Of a DNA stretch of 64,000 nt, positions 57,492 to 64,000 are shown one piece after another. Below the pieces are notes generated by a model, which saw nothing but the letters and a program-made list of their open reading frames with translations, was not told the origin of the DNA and ran no database searches. How positions within the stretch are numbered: the first letter of the stretch is position 1; each line of letters begins with the position of its first letter. The position numbers and the translations under genes are program-made. This stretch comes from JBCCWR01 sp039193385 (GTDB lineage: Bacteria > Verrucomicrobiota > Verrucomicrobiia > Methylacidiphilales > JBCCWR01). Where the stretch lies: positions 10,048 through 74,047 of the forward strand of contig JBCCWR010000001.1 of assembly GCA_039193385.1 (NCBI GenBank). Direction: 5' to 3'.

Positions 57492-59228
57492 TTAGGAGTT
57501 ATTTTTTCGAATTTCTACAATTCTAGCATCAAAAATTTCTAACGCCTGCTTAATGAGTGGATCGTTAAGATAATCTTCTTCAGACAATACCTGCAAATCT
57601 TCTGTAGCAGATGTATTTGAAGTATCTTTTGTTGTGTTGTTTGGAGCAGCTACAACGTTTTCTTGTTTTTCAGGCTTCTCTTCTGTTTTACGAGGGACAA
57701 AATCAATTTGTAATTCGATTTCACGTTCCAAAGCCGATCCAAGCGCTTTAGAGAGCTCGGCAGGCTTGGTAGATTTTAAAAGTGAGTCATAGAGCGCACG
57801 AGTCGCTGTCATAACCAAATTAAAATAGGGAGCTTCAAAAGACGTAAAATCACAACACTCCACATAACGGCGGAACGAAGCATCTTTCTCAATGAGACGT
57901 TTTGTTGCTTTGGTATAGGCTATCTTGGGATCAATTTGTTTTTCGTCAGAAGAAGCTGTCTCACGATGAGATGGTTCATCTTTAACCGCAGAAGGTGACG
58001 TTTTTTGATTTGCGTAATTTACCGTGTGCTCTGGAGCAGCAGGGCGAGCCTTTTCTACCGGTCTTGTCTTAGGAGTTGCTGTATGCTGCGTATTAGCTGA
58101 ATTTCCGGAAGTTAGTTCTTTTAGAACAGCTTCAAGGGATACCTTTTGTTTCTGCTGTGCCATACGGAGCATAGCAATCTCAAAGACAACATCCTTAACA
58201 AGGGCAAAGCGTAATTTTTCTTCGAGCCGCAAAAGTTCTTCAATGAAAGCCATGACTATCTCAACCGAAGGTATGGATTCCAGCTTTTTGAAATGTTCTA
58301 ATTCATTAGCGTCCAACTTAGCAGCTTCTTCTTTATTGATTAAAAAAGTCAGCATGCTGCGGTAATAATGCATGATCTCCTTGGCTAGGCGTTCGCTATC
58401 TTTTCCTTTAGTTGTAAGCTCGCGAACCTGTTTTAAAGCGGATGAAGTATCACCCTCGGTTATTGCTTGAGCTAGGGCCCATACTTCTGATGCTCCTGTG
58501 AGACCAAAAACCTCCAGTACATCTTTTTCAGTGATTGTATTGCCGCAAAAACTGATCAATTGTTCCAAGGCTGATTCTGCATCACGCAGGCCACCTTCAG
58601 CATTACGAGCCAGGATCTTCAATGCGCTGGGCTCGATGTTGATTTTCTCTTTCTGGCAAATCATACCTAGATGTTGGGCAATGTCCTCTTCGGCTATGCG
58701 TTTTAGATCAAAACGTTGGCAGCGCGATAAAATGGTGGCGGGAAGTTTATGCACCTCAGTGGTGGCAAAGATAAATTTTACGTGCGCGGGTGGTTCTTCA
58801 AGCGTCTTCAGGAGTGCATTAAATGCCGCAGTGGAAAGCATGTGAACTTCATCAATGACATAGATTTTGTATTGGCCGTTGGTCGGAGCGTATTGGACGT
58901 TATCGCGTAAGTCACGCACCTGTTCAACGCCGTTATTGGAGGCTCCGTCAATCTCTAATACATCCATGCAGCGTCCTTCGGAAATTTCTCTACACAGCGG
59001 ATGTTCAGGATCAAAATCAATGCTTGGTCCTTCTGGCGCATTAAGAGCTTTGGCTAGAATACGAGCTGTGGAGGTTTTACCAATGCCTCGTGGGCCCACA
59101 AAAAGAAAGGCATGTGGTATGCGCCCCGTCTCAATCGCATTACGAAGTGTGCGGATGACATGCTGTTGCCCCACCACTTCACCGAAAGTTTGAGGACGAT
59201 ATTTCCGCGCAAGAACCTGATAACTCAC
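57492..59228 (-). CDS. dnaX: DNA polymerase III subunit gamma/tau
   Basis: A 578-residue clamp-loader subunit. YQVLARKYRPQTFGEVVGQQ, Walker A GPRGIGKTS, IDEVHMLSTAAFNALLKTLE, and the arginine finger ATILSRCQRFDLKRI are intact. The zinc module is unusual: only LCREISEGRCMD retains cysteines, and the N-proximal ones are replaced (LNAPEGPSIDFDPEHP). The second half has a disordered linker (Thr/Pro/Lys-rich) and a tau-like C-terminal domain. I saw no convincing A-AAA-AAG slippery site for a shorter gamma form. Confidence 0.95.
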   Translation of the reverse strand: MSYQVLARKYRPQTFGEVVGQQHVIRTLRNAIETGRIPHAFLFVGPRGIGKTSTARILAKALNAPEGPSIDFDPEHPLCREISEGRCMDVLEIDGASNNGVEQVRDLRDNVQYAPTNGQYKIYVIDEVHMLSTAAFNALLKTLEEPPAHVKFIFATTEVHKLPATILSRCQRFDLKRIAEEDIAQHLGMICQKEKINIEPSALKILARNAEGGLRDAESALEQLISFCGNTITEKDVLEVFGLTGASEVWALAQAITEGDTSSALKQVRELTTKGKDSERLAKEIMHYYRSMLTFLINKEEAAKLDANELEHFKKLESIPSVEIVMAFIEELLRLEEKLRFALVKDVVFEIAMLRMAQQKQKVSLEAVLKELTSGNSANTQHTATPKTRPVEKARPAAPEHTVNYANQKTSPSAVKDEPSHRETASSDEKQIDPKIAYTKATKRLIEKDASFRRYVECCDFTSFEAPYFNLVMTATRALYDSLLKSTKPAELSKALGSALEREIELQIDFVPRKTEEKPEKQENVVAAPNNTTKDTSNTSATEDLQVLSEEDYLNDPLIKQALEIFDARIVEIRKNNS

Positions 59229-59399
59229 AGCGAGTGAAAATACCTTCCCGTTTGCAAATGAAAAGAGAATATAGGTAGCACTAAATATTTAGCTTTGTCT
59301 ACATGGTCTGTATGTTTTTTCGTAGATATGAGATCTAAAAATCAATGATCTACATGTAACAGTTTTACATTCGGCCAAGGACTCACTATTTTCAGGGCC

Positions 59400-59981
59400 A
59401 TGATTCTCAACGATAAACAAATCACTGAACTCTCTGAAAAGGGTATGATCAAACCCTTTGAACCTAAACTTGTTCGCGCAGCCCAGCGTATACCACGTTT
59501 ATCCTATGGTCTCTCCAGTTATGGCTATGACCTACGTTTGTCACCTAAGGAATTTAAGATTTTCCGCCATGTGCCTGGCACAGTTATAGATCCTAAAGAA
59601 TTTAATACGCAGAACCTTGAGAAGACCCCTCTACATAAAGATACCAAGGGAGAATATTTTATTTTACCTGGTCGATCTTATGGTTTGGGCGTTGCTATTG
59701 AAGCACTGAATATGCCAACGGATGTTTCAGGTATTTGTGTGGGCAAGAGCACTTATGCCCGTTGTGGCATCATTGCTAATCTCACACCGGCTGAGGCTGG
59801 TTGGCGAGGCCACCTGACTTTGGAGTTTTCTAATTCTTCCGCCGCGGATTGCCGCATCTATGCAGGCGAGGGTGTGGTGCAAATGATTTTCTTCCGTGGT
59901 GAACCTTGTGCTACTTCGTACAAAGCTCGCAAAGGTAAATATCACGGTCAGGCTCAGCGCATCACTCTGCCGAGAGCCTGA
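59400..59981 (+). CDS. dcd: dCTP deaminase
   Basis: A 193-residue Dcd that makes dUTP from dCTP. It has MILNDKQITELSEKGMIKPF, YGLSSYGYDLRLSPKEFKI, PGRSYGLGVAIEALNMP, GKSTYARCGIIANLTPAEAG with the catalytic Glu, and WRGHLTLEFSNSSAADCRIY. It is alone and divergent from dnaX. The 170-bp gap contains one NrdR-like half-match (59350-59359) without a partner. Confidence 0.94.
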   Translation: MILNDKQITELSEKGMIKPFEPKLVRAAQRIPRLSYGLSSYGYDLRLSPKEFKIFRHVPGTVIDPKEFNTQNLEKTPLHKDTKGEYFILPGRSYGLGVAIEALNMPTDVSGICVGKSTYARCGIIANLTPAEAGWRGHLTLEFSNSSAADCRIYAGEGVVQMIFFRGEPCATSYKARKGKYHGQAQRITLPRA

Positions 59982-60012
59982 TTCGGCACTCGCATGTTTA
60001 GGTCAAGGTGAG

Positions 60013-60061
60013 TTCATACTAAATTCACACTGAATTCACTTTCGGTTCAAACATTTTTCAT
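60013..60061 (+). promoter_or_regulatory. Array of five cre-tag half-sites in front of creD
   Basis: TTCAT (60013), TTCAC (60024), TTCAC (60035), TTCAA (60046) and TTCAT (60057) recur at an exact 11-bp period, which is the TTCACnnnnnnTTCAC form of the E. coli cre tag bound by phospho-CreB. The two central units match that consensus perfectly. The array ends 73 bp before the creD ATG, and a CreB-like regulator is encoded at 55692. No clear -10 was assigned. Confidence 0.8.
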
Positions 60062-60134
60062 ACATTTAGCAGATAGTCTTAATCAACGCTGCCTGGCTAG
60101 TGTCAGGTAACATAAAAAGATAGTTAAGATTATT

Positions 60135-61517
60135 ATGCAAAAAATTATATTTAAAGTTATCCTCGTGGGCTTTTTAGCCCTCATGCTGCTTATTCCACTA
60201 TCTATGATCCAGGAAGTGGTATCAGACAGGCAGAACTATCGTTATGAAGCTATGGAACAGATTGCCGCAAGCTGGACGGATCATCAGAATATGATCGGTC
60301 CTGTTCTGGTGTTACCATATAAAGAGCGTGTGCTCCTAAAAAATTGGGATGCCGACAAGAAAAAACTAATCGAACAAACGAAAGTTTACCAACGCTATAC
60401 CTATGTGAATCCCTCCAAGCTTGATATTCAAGCAAATATTGAGACAGAAGAACGCTACATTGGGATTTATAAATTTCCTGTTTATCATTCAAAGATTGCT
60501 ATAGATGGGAACTTTGAAATAACGAAGCGCTATGGCATTTCGCAGAATGTGGACATCGTCTCATTTGGAAAGCCTTATCTTGTCATTGGAGTCAATGATA
60601 AGCGAGGTATGACAAAGATACCCATTCTTCATTGGAATGAGACAGAGCAGGTCTTTTATCCTGGTGCAAACACGGACCTCGTTCGTAATGGTATTCATTC
60701 TATACTGCCTAAGGTTGATACAAGTATGGATCATAACATGAGCTTTCGTTTTCATGTGAACTTGCAAGGCATGTCATCTTTTGAAATCGTCCCCATAGGA
60801 AAATCGAATAAAGTCAGCATAGTCTCGTCTTGGCCTCATCCTAGTTTTATAGGGCGATTCCCGCCCAAGAATCGTAAAATTTCACAAGAAGGGTTTCAGG
60901 CACAGTGGGAGGTTTCTCATTTTGCAACGCGTGTGTCAGAGTATTTTACAGAAAACAATACAAAGCTTTTTAATGAGCTTCTAGGTGAAACCGTCGGCGT
61001 ACGTTTAATTGAGCCAGTTGATATTTATCTTAAAGCAGAACGCTCAGTCAAGTATGGCATTCTCTTTATTGGGCTTACTTTTACCTTTTTCTTTCTCTTT
61101 GAGGTTCTCAAGAAACTAAAAATTCATCCAGTGCAATACGGACTTGTAGGTATAGCGCTTGCTTTATTCTTTCTGCTACTGGTTTCATTATCAGAGCATA
61201 TTGCTTTTGCTCTGGCCTACAGCATTGCCAGTATCGTTTCTATAGCTCTGTTGAGTTTCTATATCAGCGGTATTCTCAAAAGCTGGCTTGTTGGTATGGG
61301 CTTCGGCATGTTTCTAGGTATGATTTATGGCGTGCTCTATATATTGCTGCAGTCGGAAGATCATGCACTACTCATGGGATCCGCACTCCTCTTTACCGTG
61401 CTGGCTGTGATCATGATTGTTACTCGAAAAATCAATTGGTATGAAGCGGGAGATACTTTGAGTTTCAAAATCAAGAACCCGTTTGTTTCTATGACACACA
61501 ATGATGTGAGCAGCTGA
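60135..61517 (+). CDS. creD: CreD-like inner-membrane protein
   Basis: A 460-residue CreD protein. The N-terminal helix (IFKVILVGFLALMLLIPLSM) is followed by IQEVVSDRQNYRYEAMEQIA, SWTDHQNMIGPVLVLPYKER, a large periplasmic domain to about 300, then a C-terminal bundle of about five helices starting YGILFIGLTFTFFFLFEVL. In enterobacteria CreD is the best known CreBC target and affects envelope stress and beta-lactam tolerance. The molecular activity is unknown. The array of cre-tag half-sites upstream supports control by CreB. Confidence 0.92.
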   Translation: MQKIIFKVILVGFLALMLLIPLSMIQEVVSDRQNYRYEAMEQIAASWTDHQNMIGPVLVLPYKERVLLKNWDADKKKLIEQTKVYQRYTYVNPSKLDIQANIETEERYIGIYKFPVYHSKIAIDGNFEITKRYGISQNVDIVSFGKPYLVIGVNDKRGMTKIPILHWNETEQVFYPGANTDLVRNGIHSILPKVDTSMDHNMSFRFHVNLQGMSSFEIVPIGKSNKVSIVSSWPHPSFIGRFPPKNRKISQEGFQAQWEVSHFATRVSEYFTENNTKLFNELLGETVGVRLIEPVDIYLKAERSVKYGILFIGLTFTFFFLFEVLKKLKIHPVQYGLVGIALALFFLLLVSLSEHIAFALAYSIASIVSIALLSFYISGILKSWLVGMGFGMFLGMIYGVLYILLQSEDHALLMGSALLFTVLAVIMIVTRKINWYEAGDTLSFKIKNPFVSMTHNDVSS

Positions 61518-61529
61518 TAGGTGTGCCAA

Positions 61530-63011
61530 TCACAGTGATCCTAAAAAACTCTCAGCTTCTTGCAGATGAGCTGAGAGTTTTGTTTTGTCCATTTTTTCAA
61601 GTTGACGTGCCATCATGGAGAGACGAGGTTGGCTAGTAAAAAAGTCTCGATGTATATGGATAAAATTCCAAAAAAGCGCATCCCATGTTGTGGTCCATTT
61701 TCCTGCTGAGTAGTCACTCATTTTACGAATATAGTTGGAGCTAGAGATATAGGGTTTAGTGGTAAAGAGGCCTCCATCAGCAAATTGGCTCATGCCATAT
61801 ACATTGGGAACCATGACCCAATCATAAGCATCAATAAACATCTCCATAAACCAGTTGTATACTTGATTAGGGTGGAACTGACACAACAACATAAAATTGC
61901 CCAAAACCATAAGGCGCTCTATGTGGTGACAATAAGCATATTTAAGCACTGCGTGGATTGTATGATCAATGGGATCAATCCCAGTCGTGCCGTCATAAAA
62001 ACTTTTAGGTAGATCGCGATGATGGTTCCAGAAATTACTAGTGCGTTGTTGAACGCCTATTTGTTGATAGGTAGCCATCATAAATTCACGCCATCCTATA
62101 ATCTGCCGGATGAATCCTTCGAGTGAGTTGAGGCTGATAGAATGTATTTCCGCATAAGACAATGTTTTATCAATAACTTCTTGCGGAGTGATTAGACCAA
62201 TATTTAAAACGGGAGATAAAACTGAATGGAAAAGAATTCTATGCTTGATGCTAATGGCATCTTCAAAATCTCCAAAAAGCAAAAAGCGTTGCTCTAGAAA
62301 GTCGTTTAACCATTTATCAGCTTGCTCATGTGTCGTGGGGTAAAAGGTATTTTCTAAATCACCATAGTTTGAAGGAAATTTTTTATTCACATAACTAATA
62401 GCCTGAGTCACCAATGGGGTCATTTTAAACTGCAATGTGTTGGGAACCGGGTGGTTCCGAGGTAATTTCTTTCTGTTTTCGGCATCAAAACTCCACTTGC
62501 CACCTTGAGGTTTTTGATTTTTATCAACAAGAATATTTAGTCTTTTGCGCTGCTCTGCGTAAAAGCTGGCCATGCGTAATTTTTTATTTTTGGAGAAATA
62601 GTCTTTGAGCCATTCATTGGATGAAAGAAACATCGGATTCTCATAGATGGTATGTCTACATGAGTGATTTTTAATAAAAGCATTAATACGCTTTTGTAGA
62701 ATATCATCGACTGGATCACAGTAATGGAAATGCCTGAAGCCTTGGCTGAATAATTTTTTTAAAACATCTTTGATGTTATGTGACTTATTATAGTCAATAT
62801 AGATGATGCTATGCTTTTGTTTTAGTAGTAATGCTTCATACTCTTTCATAGAAGCACGGTGAAACATTAATTTTTGTTTGTGAAAGAGAATGGGGTAACG
62901 ACTGTCACCAAAAAATAATGAGTCTTCGATGAGGATAATCGTTCGTCCTCTTTTGACTGCGGGTTGGGTTTTGAAAAGTTGATTGGGGAAAATCAGTGTC
63001 AGTTCTGACAT
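61530..63011 (-). CDS. Cryptochrome/photolyase-family protein (FeS-BCP group, cysteines altered)
   Basis: A 493-residue protein of the bacterial (6-4) photolyase / FeS-BCP group: LTLIFPNQLFKTQPAVKRGR at the start, QIIGWREFMMATYQ, HHIERLMVLGNFMLL, WVMVPNVYGMSQFADGGLFT and SSNYIRKMSDYS. In Agrobacterium PhrB the segment after MSDY is a C-x2-C followed by CPFN, binding a [4Fe-4S] cluster. Here it reads SAGKWTTTWDALFW with Ser435 and Lys438 in place of the two cysteines, so the cluster is probably absent. DNA repair activity is likely but unproven. It overlaps the upstream SDR by 1 bp (TAATG) and is co-transcribed with it. Confidence 0.85.
   Translation of the reverse strand: MSELTLIFPNQLFKTQPAVKRGRTIILIEDSLFFGDSRYPILFHKQKLMFHRASMKEYEALLLKQKHSIIYIDYNKSHNIKDVLKKLFSQGFRHFHYCDPVDDILQKRINAFIKNHSCRHTIYENPMFLSSNEWLKDYFSKNKKLRMASFYAEQRKRLNILVDKNQKPQGGKWSFDAENRKKLPRNHPVPNTLQFKMTPLVTQAISYVNKKFPSNYGDLENTFYPTTHEQADKWLNDFLEQRFLLFGDFEDAISIKHRILFHSVLSPVLNIGLITPQEVIDKTLSYAEIHSISLNSLEGFIRQIIGWREFMMATYQQIGVQQRTSNFWNHHRDLPKSFYDGTTGIDPIDHTIHAVLKYAYCHHIERLMVLGNFMLLCQFHPNQVYNWFMEMFIDAYDWVMVPNVYGMSQFADGGLFTTKPYISSSNYIRKMSDYSAGKWTTTWDALFWNFIHIHRDFFTSQPRLSMMARQLEKMDKTKLSAHLQEAESFLGSL
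61546..61580. terminator. Hairpin terminator for creD, inside the 3' end of the photolyase gene
   Basis: A perfect 12-bp stem AAACTCTCAGCT (61546-61557) and AGCTGAGAGTTT (61569-61580) with an 11-nt loop is followed on the plus strand by TGTTTTG, 29 bp after the creD stop. On the minus strand it is followed by six T residues, but there it lies before the photolyase stop codon. Confidence 0.7.
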
Positions 63012-63748
63012 TATCTTCTTCCCTGTATATCAGCAAGTCCACCATCAATGCCGAGCACTTGGCCTGTAACCCATGAGTTGGTTGAGTTTAAAAACCAGGC
63101 AATGGCAGAGGCTACATCCTCTGGTTTTCCGATTCTGCCCAGAGGGTGCATTTTTTCTGAAGCTTTTAGAGATGCTTCATTTGAGGTTATGCGTGAAGCC
63201 ATGGGGGTGTCGACTAATCCAGGCGCTACGCAATTAATCCGCACTCCGTAGGAAGAGTATGTAGCAGCAGAGGATTGGGTTAAACCTATGACACCCGCTT
63301 TAGCCGCAGCGATTGCCTCATGATTCACAAGACCTTTTCGTGCTGCTGCGGATGAAAGTAATACAATGGAGCCTCCGTTTTGCATCATAGCTTTAGCTCC
63401 AAATTTAATGGTAGCGAAAGCACTGCTTAGGTTGAGATTTATGGTTTGTTCAAATTCCTGCTGAGTGGTCAGATGTGCGGGCTTTAGGATGATCGATCCG
63501 ACACACAAGACAAGGCCATAGAAGTTTTCGAGTTTGTCTTGCGCAGTCTTGATAAAATGATCTACTTCATCCCAGTTCGTAGCATCGACACGCTGGTACG
63601 GAGCTTCTGTTTTATTCGCAAGATTTGAAAGAGCTTCTTCATTACGTGATCCTAAAAAAAGAGATACTCCTTCGTTATGAAGCTTTTGTGTAAGAACGGT
63701 TCCGATGCCACCTGTTGCACCAATAATAGCAATACCTTTTGAACTCAT
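63011..63748 (-). CDS. Short-chain dehydrogenase/reductase (FabG-like)
   Basis: A 245-residue classical SDR: IAIIGATGGIGTVLTQKLHN (TGxxxGxG-like cofactor site), LVLCVGSI in place of NNAG, the Ser in VLLSSAAARKGLVNHEAIAA, and a Tyr replaced region: the family YxxxK reads HEAIAAAKAGVIGL here, with His where Tyr is usual and Lys retained. VAPGLVDTPMASRIT and GRIGKPEDVASAIAWFLNST are standard. The altered Tyr makes catalysis uncertain. The stop overlaps the photolyase start, so the pair may act together. Confidence 0.85.
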   Translation of the reverse strand: MSSKGIAIIGATGGIGTVLTQKLHNEGVSLFLGSRNEEALSNLANKTEAPYQRVDATNWDEVDHFIKTAQDKLENFYGLVLCVGSIILKPAHLTTQQEFEQTINLNLSSAFATIKFGAKAMMQNGGSIVLLSSAAARKGLVNHEAIAAAKAGVIGLTQSSAATYSSYGVRINCVAPGLVDTPMASRITSNEASLKASEKMHPLGRIGKPEDVASAIAWFLNSTNSWVTGQVLGIDGGLADIQGRR

Positions 63749-63822
63749 TGCAAAACGTATATTCTATTGGCTTTATTTCAAGTGGTGAAGTTGATTTTAT
63801 CTTGGGAAGTTTATATATAGTA

Positions 63823-63844
63823 CTGTGCAAAAATTTTTGCACAG
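63823..63844. promoter_or_regulatory. 22-bp perfect palindrome between divergent genes
   Basis: Two 11-base arms, CTGTGCAAAAA and its exact complement, meet at 63833/63834. The site lies 20 bp before the ATG at 63865 and 75 bp from the start of the divergent SDR, behind a TATATATAG stretch. A repressor operator is the simplest reading. It does not fit CTGT-N8-ACAG LexA boxes. Confidence 0.45.
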
Positions 63845-63864
63845 CCTAAAAGATACTGAGATTG

Positions 63865-64000
63865 ATGATTAAGAAGAAACCTTCACCTGTTGAGCAGCGC
63901 TGGCCATGGCTGGTTTTTCTTTTTTATAACTATGCTCGTAGATTTGTTTCAAAAAATTTTCATTCGCTTCGTATGTTGAAGGAAAGCCCCATGCCGGATT
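63865..64000 (+). CDS. Probable acyltransferase-like protein, N-terminal part (cut by window edge)
   Basis: From the ATG at 63865 the frame stays open to the right edge: MIKKKPSPVEQRWPWLVFLF, then YNYARRFVSKNFHSLRMLKE and SPMPD. A basic and Trp/Phe-rich amphipathic start followed by RRFVSKNFHSLRML resembles the beginning of lysophospholipid (glycerol-phosphate) acyltransferase-family proteins of Opitutae. The catalytic HX4D motif would lie beyond the window, so the call is provisional. An opposing minus-strand frame over the same bases (63869-64000, ending KVSS) is also open and cannot be fully excluded. Confidence 0.45.
   Translation, partial: MIKKKPSPVEQRWPWLVFLFYNYARRFVSKNFHSLRMLKESPMPD

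Noticed and set aside
57492..59228. Programmed frameshift in dnaX
   Set aside because: No A-AAA-AAG type slippery site with a following hairpin was found in the region between the two halves.
59350..59359. CTACATGTAA upstream of dcd as an NrdR box
   Set aside because: It has one core mismatch and no partner site at 31-32 bp spacing.

Overview
The window looks like a piece of core chromosome from a PVC-group bacterium, most likely Verrucomicrobiota (Opitutae-like), with moderate to low GC. The evidence is the mix of families: a chlamydia-type class Ic ribonucleotide reductase, futalosine-pathway MqnD, a secreted DUF1080 protein next to a sulfatase and a GH71/99-like protein, a GxxExxY protein and HDOD signalling proteins. 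This placement is an inference from gene content. No rRNA or marker alignment was possible. There is no prophage, CRISPR array or intact insertion sequence.

Layout. 0-6.6 kb: GxxExxY fragment, comM, a DUF2235 hydrolase with a histone-H1-like tail, overlapping rnhB/yraN, an RNase D-like exonuclease, a metallophosphoesterase and elbB. 6.6-11.3 kb: a long regulatory region with two NrdR-type promoter modules, then nrdB-nrdA and a clear terminator. 11.3-17.3 kb: DUF2141 protein, cinA-recA, a membrane J-domain protein and a gene broken by one amber codon. 17.3-31.7 kb: SDR, creC-like kinase, secreted polysaccharide-degradation genes (DUF1080, sulfatase, GH71/99-like), HNH protein, mqnD, a flavoprotein with a coupled unknown gene, and an OmpA-like protein. 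31.8-36 kb: HDOD protein, the ribosomal/replication cluster rplY-pth-rpsF-ssb-rplI and a CAU tRNA. 36-45.8 kb: PQQ-like propeller, a two-component pair, purB, argA, sthA, HDOD protein. 45.8-53 kb: pyrH-frr, chemoreceptor, CPBP protease, alr, small membrane protein, U32 protein with ferredoxin. 53-64 kb: MFS transporter, moeB-rhodanese, creB, the classical dnaX-ybaB-recR cluster, dcd, creD, photolyase-like protein, SDR and the start of an acyltransferase-like gene.

How parts work together. A complete Cre system is present but scattered: kinase CreC at 18.4 kb, regulator CreB at 55.7 kb and membrane protein CreD at 60.1 kb. In front of creD are five TTCA(C/T/A) repeats at an exact 11-bp period, the form of the enterobacterial cre tag. 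nrdBA lies behind two promoters whose -10 regions are covered by NrdR-like boxes, the first box paired with another exactly 32 bp downstream. Six copies of a short dispersed repeat with the core GCATAATGCGGGTT lie between genes, four of them aligning over 49 bp without gaps. These three regulatory or repeat observations, the class Ic radical-site change in NrdB, and the photolyase-family protein lacking the usual iron-sulfur cysteines are the points most worth a second look. I saw no single gene cluster that clearly forms an undescribed defence or biosynthetic system.
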